A stretch of 29,701 bases of DNA. It comes from Geosiphon pyriformis (taxonomy: Eukaryota > Glomeromycota > Glomeromycetes > Archaeosporales > Geosiphonaceae). The translations under genes and the position numbers were made by a program. The notes beneath the pieces were generated by a model. That model searched no databases and was not told the origin of the DNA. It saw nothing but the letters and a program-made list of their open reading frames with translations. Each line of letters opens with the position of its first letter. The first letter of the stretch is position 1. Where the stretch lies: NCBI GenBank assembly GCA_016748015.1, contig JAAOMT010000617.1, positions 1 through 29,701 of the forward strand, read 5' to 3'. Positions 10,401 through 19,669 of this stretch are shown here, one piece after another.

Positions 10401-11697
10401 CTATCAGTATTATTTGTTTATTAGACAATAAAGCAAGATATTATATAAGCAATACTATTTAAACTTGTTTATAGTAAAACAACAATATTATCAATTGAGA
10501 TAGATATTAATACATATTTAATGGAACCAATAACAGAAGCCAATTTCCAAAAAATATTGCTAAGAAAAACATATAACTTAATAGAAACATTAGAAAACAA
10601 ATAATAAAAAGCAATTAATAACATCCAAAAGTCACAAAAAAAGCAAAAAAAATGACATTATAATCAATTATCATATAAACCAGTTAAATTCAGGATTGGA
10701 GACAAAGTATTTTTATATTATACTAAAACAAAAAAACAATAAAATAAAAAATTTGACTTTAAATAAAATAGACCATTTTATATTGAAAAAATTCTAGAAA
10801 ATAGAGCTTATAAACTAAGATAAAACAACAAAACCTTAGCTAAAACAGTTCATGAAAATTGTTTGAAATTATATCACAATATAATATTATTATCTATTAA
10901 TATATTCTATAATTGAGAGTACAGTAAATACTAATCTAACCAGATAAAATTCCACAAGATCTAGAACCAATTATAATTATCAACACAAACATGTCAAATT
11001 GATATAACAGAAAAGTATATAAAAAACTAATATACACAATAAAAACAAAAACAGAAAATGAAAATTACCAATAACATTTACTTACTTGTACAACAACTGT
11101 TTTAACTGATCTAAAACCAACAACAGAACATGAAAATTACAATCAATTGACAAACTATTCAGTACAAAGATAAAGAAAAAAAGCCAAAACACCAATACAA
11201 AGTACACCAAAAATCAAAAAACAGTAGATAATATATTAGCAAAAGTAAAATTATTGGTAAAAACACCAAAAACAATAACATCATATAAGAAATTAACAAA
11301 AAAAAACTAAAAATAGTGAACACAAAAATTTCCAAGAAACTTTTACTATTACTACTTGAAACAAAATCTCAATATACAAAACTTATATATTCACAACACA
11401 AAACAATTGTTTAACACAACAATATTGTACTAACTTGAACAATTTATGAAAAAGAACAACTTATTTACACAAACATAACCCATATACTAATTACAAGCAA
11501 AATTCTAAGACCAATCAGAAATACTATTTTATTTAATAATGAACACAGTAATTATTAATCAATTGAAAAAGATTACTAATATCCAATTCGAAAAATTACA
11601 GATCAAAATTTTCCAAGTAATTCTTGAAAAAAAAGTTAAAAAGTTAATTCAAAAAGAAGAGTTAAAAAATTTAGAAGATTTCAATAGAGCTTAATAT
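7419..11697 (+). pseudogene. Gypsy A pol remnant: dUTPase, RT, RNase H, integrase and post-integrase region
   Basis: The translation follows Gypsy B throughout but is full of stops. dUTPase: NIRGKIIDTRYVENIITMLQ near 7550-7610. RT: VVVYLDNTNVF at 8780-8812, where YLDD has become YLDN; the longest clean stretch is 8807-9070, ending FLGFVEYYCCFI. RNase H: the catalytic DAS has become NVS near 9235. Integrase: CDICQKKVE near 9945, and the three catalytic positions at 10035, 10215 and 10323 read Asn, Asn and Lys instead of Asp, Asp and Glu, each by G-to-A. Stops come mainly from TGG to TGA/TAG/TAA and CAA to TAA. The C-terminal peptide NQLKKITNIQFEKLQ near 11550-11600 is still readable. It cannot encode working enzymes. 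Only two CpGs were found by eye in the interior (near 10161 and 11588). Confidence 0.9.
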
Positions 11698-11713
11698 TAA
11701 AAAAAAGAAATAA

Positions 11714-12585
11714 TATTACTTATAGAAATTTAGAAATTCTTAATAAAAAGATAAAGTAGCCAATTAGAATTAGGCATAGTAAAAGAAGAATTTCAGGATT
11801 TTTCTCAAGAAATTGCAAGATTTTAGTAATTTAGGATTTTTTTGAAGAATTACAAAATTCCAGAAATTACAAAATTTTTGGTTAAAAGAAGTAAAAAAAT
11901 TCAAAAAATCTCATATAACATTAATTAAATATATATAGCAAGAAAGTTAGAAATAAAAAAAGTGAAATTCAGTTTAAAATTAATTAGTTATCTAATATCT
12001 TTTCTTTTAAAAAATAGTTTTTTACAACTTGAAGTGAAATTAAATCACATATTAATAAAATATCAATTATTATTTAAATTTATGTTATTATTATTGATTA
12101 AAAAATATTAATCACTTCTATTCTATCAACACTCTATGTTAATAGAATTCAATACTTAATCATATTGAATTAATAGCTCTTAATTATAGCTATTAATAAA
12201 ATACTAATTTTTTAATTTTTTAATTTTTTTTAATTTTTTATTTATTTTGTTTTACTTTGTTGTTTATTAACTGATTAAACAATTAATGTACAGAGTTATT
12301 AACATCAAAAAATACTGGTTAAAAACCCAGAAATAAGAGTAAAAACTTGAAATTTAAGAATAGTTTATCAAAAGAAATTGGCCATTAAGCTAAGAAAAAA
12401 ATTTACAGAATAAACTTCTGAGAGGGTACTGAAACAACTATTCAATCTTTGTTTATTAAACAAAGAACTCAACCAAAATCTTCAGATTACAAAAACTTTT
12501 AAATATTAATACTATTATCAAGCTATTGAGCACCAAGTTACAGATTTGTTATTTGTTTTAATATTCCAAATAATTATTTGTAATA
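11714..12585 (+). repeat. 3' LTR of Gypsy A
   Basis: This 872-bp segment starts TATTACTTATAG right after a polypurine tract (AAAAAAAAGAAATAA, just before 11714) and ends GTAATA at 12585. It follows the Gypsy B LTR in order: the CAATTAGAATTAGGCATAG and TTTCAGGATTTTTCTC block, the TATATATAG box, the T-rich tract, CAGAGTTATTAACATCAA, ACCCAGAAATAAGAGTAAAA, and TATTGAGCACCAAGTTA. Terminal G-to-A and C-to-T changes turned TGTTAC/GTAACA into TATTAC/GTAATA. Confidence 0.85.
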
Positions 12586-14435
12586 CTGCCCAGTTTAATT
12601 AAAACCAAAACAGCTTTATGGTCTGTGTTAAAAAACTTAAAAACATCAATTATTATTTGCTTAATCACTAAAAACAAAAAATTTTTACTTATAAATAAAT
12701 AGTTAATAACTTTTGCAGTCTTTCTTAAATTGCTCTATGTGGGCATTTTAAGTAAAAGCTAACTCTTAAAGACATTAACTAAATCTAAACTTAAATACAA
12801 CCTATAGCTTGAATTTTTTTTAGAACTACTATCATTGAAATTTTCACAAACAATCATAAAAAAGCTAAAATTTATAGTTTAACAACAATTGCATTTATTT
12901 TTACCACTTGTTTAGCCTGTGTTATCACAAAAGCACATATATACAAGCCCAAAACTATGACCAAAAACTTATTCTTAAAAAGTAGTTAAACCAAGATTAA
13001 ACAGTCTAGGATTTTTTTGATTTTGGTTATATAACAGACCAAAAAAATATTCATGATTATTATTATATCAGTATTTGTAAAGTTTTTATTTAGCCCCAAA
13101 GTGAAAATCCAAATCTTATCAAATTTGTTTTTTATATAAGGCCTCTAATTAGATCTTAACTTAGTTTTATGACAATTAAAATCAAATACCTAATATTTTT
13201 GTGCCAATAAATAACATTTTTCTGCTTAGCAAGGATATTAATATCTCAAATATTGCATGTAGTAATTTTCTAAACAAGATTAGTTATTAAAAAAAATGTA
13301 ATCTCCAAACTCAAATTAGCATTATTTGTTCTGGCCAAAAGACTTAAAACTGTATTTAAGAGACTTTGCAAACTGTTTTCTAATTTAGAAATCACTAACT
13401 GATCCAAAAACACTACTTCTATAACAGTTTTACTATTAGTAATTACACTTAAACTCTTACTTATTACTATATTTACCTTTTGATTCTGTAATAATGGGTT
13501 TATTAATAGCTAACATCCAAAGATAGACTGGGAAATCATTGACTAAAGTATGTTTAATCTTTTAGTTAGCTTATCAACTTGCTTTATGAAACTAATAAGA
13601 CTGTACTCAAAAATGACAAATCTTTTATTTACTTTTTTTAAAATGAGTAAAATAGGCTTTATTTATAAAAATAAACCAAAACTTAAAAAAATATTTTACA
13701 TTAAAAAAGAAAAAAACAAAGATTTACTAACAACTTTTGTTTAAAAAATGCCACCAAAAAACACTGAATAAACTACAAAAACTGATTACTTGACATAAAT
13801 AACAGCCAGTTTGCTTTTATCTGCTTCAGAAAACATTTTATAAGGTAATTTATTAGAAGAAACATTCTTATTTACAGCACAGCTTAATAATATATAATCT
13901 AAATTCTTATATTTGACATATTTAATAAAGCTTAAATAAGACCAACATAGATTGGTGTTTTTTAGTACTTGTGTTGTTTTTATAACAGCATTCAATAACT
14001 TAAAAAAATCAAAACAAATGACTACAAATCTGGCTTTAGCATATATAACTAAATAATAATTAATAATACATGTTTTTTTATTAATTAATTCAATAAAATT
14101 CTAGATATTGTGAATATTTTTTTTACTAAAAGAGTATAAAACAATACTTTGTAACTGTTTTTTATATCTTATAATTCTTTATTTTTATCTGTCCTAGTAA
14201 TTTGTACAATATTTTTTTTAATCAGGATAGACTATTTTGCTGTTTAAATTGATCTAATTAAATTAGTTAAATTTTACTAAAGTTTTTTGCCATATTTTTA
14301 CCAATTGTATTTTAATCAACTTAATTAACCTAAATTCAAACAGTATTATACACAGTTTTGGTTAATATACCAATTAAGATTTTTTTATTACTACAGTTTA
14401 ATTTAACTGTTTAATAATATTTTTAAGATTGGTGT
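12586..14435 (-). pseudogene. LINE B middle part: end of ORF1 and EEP-type endonuclease, decayed
   Basis: On the minus strand this continues the ORF1 that is broken at 24456. It begins TNLKNIIKQLN, then LIKLIKIQLVKIWQKTLVKFN (RRM-like), then AVIKTTQVLKNTNLCWSYLSF (13995-13786). A degraded zinc knuckle, Y-V-K-Y-K-N-L-D-Y-I-L-L-S-C, fits CX2CX4HX4C with TGT and CAT codons turned to TAT. Downstream (about 13340-12590) an exonuclease-endonuclease-phosphatase domain is recognisable: INILAKQKNVIYWHKN, VIKTKLRSN (the metal-binding Glu of ETKL now Lys), LFKNKFLVIVLGLY, and FFNTDHKAVLVL, which keeps the terminal Asp-His. It stops at the edge of Gypsy A. Such a domain nicks target DNA in LINE retrotransposition. 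Many stops make it inactive. Confidence 0.75.
14432..14435. repeat. target-site duplication of Gypsy B (left copy)
   Basis: GTGT directly outside the left LTR matches GTGT at 24456-24459. If the terminal base is counted as shared, it can be read as 5 bp. Removing the element and one copy restores the LINE B reading AKILVNTNLKN. Confidence 0.85.
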
Positions 14436-15253
14436 TGTTACAGGTGATTATTTCTGCTGTTGAATTAAATAACAAACCTATAACTTGGTGCTCAAAAGCT
14501 ATTATAAACATGGATATTGGTAATCTAAAGATTTTCATATCTGAAGGTTTTGGTGTAAGTCCTTTGTATAATAGACAGAGATTCAATAGCATTGATAGTA
14601 GATGTATGCTTTTAAGAGTTTTCCCAATTTCTGTCTTAGCATGATGGCCAGATTTAGTCTGGTAGTCGTGTCTTTCTGATAAGCTATCCGATAATATATA
14701 AAATCCTATTTTTATTTCTGGGTCTTTTACCAGGCTATTCTTAATGTCAATAACTCAGTGCTCAATTTTTTAATCAATTAGTATACAACAACAAAGAAAA
14801 TAAAATAAAAAAAAGAAATAAAGAAAAACAGAAATAAAATAAGGAAATAAGCCAAGGCGATTTTGATTAGTATTCCGTCAATAGCCATGATCAAGAGCTA
14901 TTGTTCCAGTGTGGTTAAGCATTTGTTACTATCAACATAAAGTTGATAGTGGAAGATAAATTGAGGTATAAAAATAGTTATTTATTGATATTTGTAATGT
15001 GGAGGGGTGCTTAGATTAAATCTAACTTAGATGTCTCTTTTTTCTGCTTCTAATGCTATTCCTATATATACATAATTAAGATTCCTCAATTCCTCAATTC
15101 TTTGTGACAGGAATCCTGGGATTTCTGGAATCCTGCAATTCCTGGAATCCTGCAATTCCTGAGAGAAATCCTGGAATTCCATATTTTTACTGTGTCTACT
15201 TCTGATTGGCTAATTTATATACTAATATAATTCCTATATTTTTATGAGTAACA
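14436..15253 (-). repeat. 3' LTR of Gypsy B
   Basis: An 818-bp LTR with perfect terminal inverted bases TGTTAC/GTAACA. In element orientation it has a block of CAGGAATTCC-like short repeats (15183-15090), a TATA-like TATATATAG (near 15070), a long pyrimidine tract (A/G-rich on plus, about 14790-14860), and a 3' part that borders the internal sequence in the other LTR. Compared with the 5' LTR, the 222 bp from 14441 show 17 differences by hand alignment, all transitions and no gaps. Confidence 0.95.
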
Positions 15254-15270
15254 TTATTCCCTTCTTTTAA
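15254..15270 (-). other. polypurine tract of Gypsy B
   Basis: Minus-strand AAAAGAAGGGAATAA ends directly before the TGTTAC of the 3' LTR, the expected position for priming plus-strand DNA synthesis. Gypsy A has the related AAAAAAAAGAAATAA at the same place. Confidence 0.8.
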
Positions 15271-15974
15271 TATTGAGCTCTGTTGAAACCTCCTAATTTT
15301 TCAAATTCTTCTGTTTGTATTATTTCTTGAATTTTTTTTCTAAAATTATCTGTGTTATTTGAGTTTGTAATTTTTCGAATTGAGCATTGGTGATTTTTCC
15401 CAATTGGTTGACAGTAACAGTATCTATTGCTTTGTTGAGTAGTATTTCCGGCCAGTCTCAAAATACCGTATGTATTCTGTAAATGGCTCGGACTTGTGTG
15501 AGTAAGTTGTTTTTCCCCACAAAATATTCTAGTTGTTGCAGTATTGTGTTATTGAACAGTCATTTTGTTTTGTTTGTATACAAGTTTTAGATATCCACAT
15601 GTTGTCCCAAGTAGAAATAATAGTAGTTTTTCAAAAACTGTTGAGTCTACCAATTCCAAGTTTCTTTAGTCAGTTTTTGGTATTGTCCAACTATTTGTTG
15701 CTCTTTTATTGCCAGTTTCACTTTGGCAATTATTTTTTCTACCATGTTTCTAGACTTTTTCCGTATTTTGTTTTGTGACATCTTTGTTGTGTTTCTGTAC
15801 TGGATAGTTTGTTGATTGATTATGATCTTCACTTCTTGGTGTTGAATTAATTGAAAGAACTGTTGTGCTAGAGAGTGGATGTCGTCTGTAATTTCCATTT
15901 TTCTGATTTTTTTTGTCACATTAACCATGTCTTTATATAGTCTTTTGTCAATTAGTTTGACATGTTGGTGTTAA
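15267..15974 (-). pseudogene. Gypsy B post-integrase region of unknown function
   Basis: About 230 codons follow the integrase C-terminal domain before the polypurine tract. Readable pieces are IRKMEITDDIHSLAQQFFQL (15928-15647 frame), a Lys/Gln-rich helical stretch, VNQLGKITNAQFEKLQTQI near 15400, and the closing EEFEKLGGFNRAQY at 15267. The frame changes at least twice, including at an A run near 15340. Gypsy A keeps the same C-terminal peptide (NQLKKITNIQFEKLQIKI and LEDFNRA) despite its decay, so the region was coding in the common ancestor. I see no signal peptide or membrane segment, so an envelope role is not supported. It may be the C-terminal part of the polyprotein. Confidence 0.6.
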
Positions 15975-17159
15975 TAATGATGATTGGTTCTAGATCTCGT
16001 GAAATCTTATCTGGTTGGACTAGTATTCTCTGTACCTCTAATTGTGGAATATTACTGGTAGATGATGATACTCTATTGTGATATAATTTCAGTTGATCTC
16101 TATGTGCTACTTTGCTCAAGATTTTGTTGTTCAATCTTAATTTATAAGCTTCATTTCCTAGAATTTCTTCTATGTAAAATGGTCCATCCCATTTGGGGTC
16201 AAATTTTCTACTCTATTGTTTTTCTGCTTTGGTATGATGTAAAAGTACTTTGTTTCTAATCTTGAATTCTACTGGTTTATCTGGTAGTTGGTTATCATGT
16301 CATTTTTTCTGTTTCTCTTGTGCCTTTTGTATGTTGTCAGCTGCTTTTCTTCTTTTGTTTTCCAGAGTTTCTATTAAGTAATATGTTCTTCTTAGCAATG
16401 TTTCTTGGAAATTCTCTTCTGTTATTGGTTTTGTTGAATATGTATTGACTTTTATCTCAACTGGTAATGTTGTTGTTCTACTGTATACCAATTCAAATAA
16501 TGTTGCTTGTGTAGTATCTTGCTTCATTGTCCAGTAAGCAAATAATACTGATGGTATTAATAAATCCCAATCATCTTGATTTTCTTGGCTCAGTTTGGCT
16601 ATCACTTTACACAATGTTCTGTTAAACCTTTCAACTAATCTGTTGGTTTGTGAATGGTATGGTAATAATAGTGGCCTCTTAATTCCGAATCTTTGGCTTA
16701 ATTCTGCTAATGTTCTGTTCACAAAATGAGTTTCTTGGTCTGAAAGTAATTCTTTTGGACATCCGTGTTGACAGATCAAATCTTGATGAATGAATTTGGC
16801 AATGGATTCTGTATCCGCTCTTTGAATTGCTTTTGCTTCTGGCTATTTGGTAAGATAGTCCATGGCTACTGCTATGTATCTGTTTCCTCTGTTGGTGATT
16901 GTTAATGGTCCAACTAAGTCAATTCCAATCCAATCAAATAGTTGTCTCACTTTAATTGGTCTTAATGGTTTGCTGGGTTTTGTTTCTCTTCTTCTTTGAC
17001 AAGCATCACAATTTTGAACATATTGGATGATGTTTGGATACATTGATGGCCAATAGTATCTTTTCCTGGCTCTTTTTATTGTGGCTTCTTTATAAAAATG
17101 TCCTGCTGTGGGATCTGAGTGTATGTTGTATAATATTGTCTCTTTTTCTGGCTTGGTGA
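15975..17159 (-). pseudogene. Gypsy B integrase (DD35E) with GPY/F-like C-terminal domain
   Basis: Integrase joins the element cDNA to host DNA. In order on the minus strand: an H2C2 zinc-binding domain (HSDPTAGHF at about 17125, then CDACQ at about 17010); a catalytic core with Asp in GIDLVGPL (16920-16918), Asp in LLSDQETHF (16740-16738) and Glu in RLVERFNR (16632-16630). The spacing is 60 residues, then 35 between the last two, the DD35E pattern. A C-terminal part follows with ILSKVAHRDQLKLYHNRV near 16120-16070, typical of GPY/F domains. The catalytic acids are intact, but stop codons interrupt the frame (for example near 16855 and 16290). The start of this block is still preceded by tether sequence containing stops. 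Confidence 0.9.
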
Positions 17160-17881
17160 TAACTCTGAATAGTTAATTGGGCTCTTTTCTGTTTTTCCAA
17201 TAAAGTATATTCTGGTAAGTGATAAAATATTTTGATTGTTGTTTTATCTGGTTTTGTTCCTTTTGAGATAATTTCTTCTAGAACAATTGGGTATTAATAT
17301 AGTGTTGGAGTTGTTTATATTTTTGCATGTTTATCTTTTGTTGTATTTTTCGGTTGATTGTTCTGGATTTGTTATATTTTTGGGTCAAAATGTTCTTAGA
17401 TCTGTCTCATTCACGACAGTCCATCTGCATTTCCATTGTCTTTTCCTTTTTTGTAATGTACTGTATAATTAAATAGTGATAATTCAATTTTCTATCTTGT
17501 GTGACATCCATCCCTAAATTCTTGTTTCTGGATTGATGTCAATCCTTTGTGATCAGTGTAGACATCAAATTTTTGGCTCAAGTATTTTTTCCATTTGGTT
17601 ACTGCCCAATATATAGCCAAATGTTCCAGTGCTGGCATTCCATAGTTTCTTTCTGCTGGAGTCAAATCTCTGCTTGCATATGCTACTAGATGTTTTCTTC
17701 TATCTGGACCTCTTTGTGATAATACTGCTCCCAATGTCTGACCTGATGCATCCATGGTGATCATGAATGGCTTGTTGTGGTCAGGGTATATCAGTATTAG
17801 AGCTTGGATTAGTTTTTTCCTTAGTATATCAAATGCTTCTTGTTGAGATTCAGTCCACTTATACTTAGTGTTCTTTGTCAA
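17160..17881 (-). pseudogene. Gypsy B RNase H and tether
   Basis: RNase H degrades the RNA strand during reverse transcription. The domain at 17881-17492 reads YKWTESQQEAFDILRKKL, then MITMDASGQTLGAVLSQ (catalytic Asp in DAS), AYASRDLTPAERNYGMPALE (catalytic Glu region), and FDVYTDHKGLTSI (catalytic Asp). This is the usual Gypsy RNase H. The frame is shifted by one base relative to RT at about 17881 (LNQL stop, then TKNTKYKW), and the stretch 17490-17160 is a stop-containing tether. The integrase downstream is back in the RT frame, so a second shift compensates within the tether. Confidence 0.85.
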
Positions 17882-19128
17882 AGCTGATTTAATGGCTGGG
17901 CTATTTTGGAAAAGTTTTGGATAAAGTGTTGGTAATATCTAGCAAACCCCAAGAATGCTCTTAATTCTGTGAGATTTTTTAGTTCCAAAAAGTTTCTGAC
18001 TGTCTCAATTTTTTCTGGGTCTGTCTTGATGCCATCTTTGCTCACCATGTGTCCCAAAAACTGAAGTTCTGTTTTTCCAAAGAAATATTTGTTAGCATTT
18101 AGCTTCAATCCAGCTCTTCTTAGTCTTTCAAACACCTGTTGTAAATGGTGGAGATGATCATCGAACATTTCTGAGAACACATTGGTGTCATCCAAGTATA
18201 CTACAACTGACTTCCATAGTAAGCCTCGATATATGATTTTTATTAGCCATTGAAATATGGCTGGTGCATTCATTAAGCCAAATGGCATAACTTCAAACTC
18301 GAAATTCCCTTTTCTGATGGTAAAAGCAGTCTTCTCTTTGTTGTCTGAGTTTATGGCTACTTGCCAATAACCACTGTCCAAGTCTAATGTTGAGAACTAT
18401 TTCTTCTCACCAAAAGTGTTGAATAGTTCTTGGATCCAGGGAGTTGGATAACTGTCCTTATGAGTTACACTATTGAGTTTTTTATAATCCACACAAAAGC
18501 AAATTTTTCCATTTTTCTTATGGATGAGTACCACTGGTAATAACCATGGGCTCATTGATGGCTGAATTAGCCCGTTGTTAAGCATCTGGTTGATTTCTTG
18601 ACGAATAATCTCATGGCTGGTGGGTGGCACTCTGTATGCCCTCTGTTTGATTGGCATCACATCTTCAGTCTTGATCTGGTGCTGGATGATGTCAGTTTTG
18701 CCAAATTTATTTTCACTGGCAAAGATGTCATTAAAGTTGTTGAGCAATATCTTGAGCTGTATTCTTTGAAGTAGGTCTAAGTTGCCCATGTTTATTTGGT
18801 CCAATTGTTCTGGCTGGAGCAAATAACATTTGTTTTGTTCATATATTGTTTGTGATGTAATATCCACATATTCACAAAGTTGTGAAAAGTCTGGAATGTA
18901 GTGTGGCAGCTGATCCTCTATTTCTGTGCTTAAGTATCCAATTATTGTCTTGACTGAAATCTTGATGATATTTCCAGTGTTGTTGTAAATGGGAATTTTG
19001 ATGTGGTTGTGGTTTTTGGCTGGTATGTGAAGATTAACAAGTCCAATCTCTCCTAATTCACAAAGAGCTGGTTCGGCTTCGAAAATCTGCGACTGATCCT
19101 TTACTTTTCGCTCTATAGTTACCATGTG
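17882..19128 (-). pseudogene. Gypsy B linker and reverse transcriptase
   Basis: RT copies the element RNA into DNA. A linker (19125 to about 18720) contains a leucine-rich segment LPHYIPDFSQLCEYVDITSQ. RT then runs from about 18710: MPIKQRAYRVPPTSHEII, SPWLLPVVLIHKKNGKICFC, VDYKKLNSVTHKDSYPTP, LDLDSGYWQVAI, MPFGLMNAPAIFQWL, and the active-site YLDD at 18198-18187, followed by FLGHMVSKDGIKTDPEKIE and FLGFARYYQHFI. One TAG at about 18396 replaces the Trp expected between EKK and FSTLDL. Otherwise 19125-17882 is open in a single frame. The YLDD motif and the Asp of LDLDSG are intact, so this is the best-preserved enzyme of the copy. Confidence 0.92.
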
Positions 19129-19669
19129 CTAGCCATATAGTGGAATAGAGATTGCTTGACTGGTGGAGATAATTTCTCTCTTGTCAACAATCTTTTCTTC
19201 CATTATATTGACTGGCACATTTATTTTACCCATGGATCTGAATCCCTGTGTCCCTCTTGTAATTATCTTTAATTCCTCCTTTGTTCCCACTGACACTAAG
19301 CTAGCTATTTTGACTAATGGCAGGAATATTGCCTGTGCTATCTTTTCATTTGGCTCAATGGTATAAGCCTTTTTTGAGTCATTTTGTAGCATAGCAATAA
19401 TATTTCCTACATATCCTGCATCAATTATTCCTCCTCTGATGTTGACTCCCTTCTTTGCTAAACTACTTCTAAATGCTAGTAGAATCATGATGGTAGCTGA
19501 GATCTTCATTGCTACTTTCAAATCAATGCTGGTGCATGAGTATGGTTCTAATTTGATGGCATTTTTCTCTGAATACCTCAGATCAAACCCTGCACCAGTA
19601 TCATGTGCACGTTCTGGCATAATACCTTCATCATTATTACTAAACCATTTAAGCTCTTGCTCTTTGGAG
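19129..19669 (-). pseudogene. Gypsy B dUTPase domain
   Basis: dUTPase hydrolyses dUTP to dUMP and pyrophosphate and limits uracil in newly made DNA. Motifs of the trimeric family appear in order on the minus strand: motif 1 HDTGAGFDLRYS, motif 2 FRSSLAKKGVNIRGG, motif 3 GIIDAGYVGNI (keeps the catalytic Asp and the Tyr), motif 4 EPNEKIAQAIFLPL, and motif 5 RGTQGFRSMGK (keeps the Phe that stacks on uracil; the usual GFGSTG is altered). The domain sits between protease and RT in the same frame, followed by IPLYG and a stop at 19129. Gypsy A carries a decayed copy in the same place. Its position between PR and RT differs from the lentiviral (after RNase H) and betaretroviral (before PR) arrangements. 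Confidence 0.9.

Larger units (their letters stand above)
6489..12585 (+). mobile_element. Gypsy A: heavily decayed Ty3/Gypsy retrotransposon inserted in LINE B
   Basis: The right end is a full LTR (11714-12585). The interior (7419-11697) is a decayed dUTPase-RT-RNase H-integrase run in the same order as Gypsy B. At the left, Gag, protease and the dUTPase start are missing, and two inverted LTR ends (6489-7418) sit there instead. The outer termini read TATTAC and GTAATA, the decayed form of the TGTTAC/GTAACA ends of Gypsy B. The flanking bases CTGT (6485-6488) and CTGC (12586-12589) could be a target-site duplication changed by one C-to-T. LINE B sequence lies on both sides, though its RT core is absent across this junction, so a deletion must also have occurred. 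Confidence 0.8.

Noticed and set aside
14398-14592. Protein encoded in the LTR (also 23588-23860)
   Set aside because: The frames are open partly by chance, run across the LTR border into unrelated sequence, and the two LTR versions differ without a coding pattern.
15267-15974. Envelope gene
   Set aside because: The position is right, but there is no signal peptide, no membrane segment and no glycoprotein-like pattern; it is Lys/Gln-rich and helical instead.
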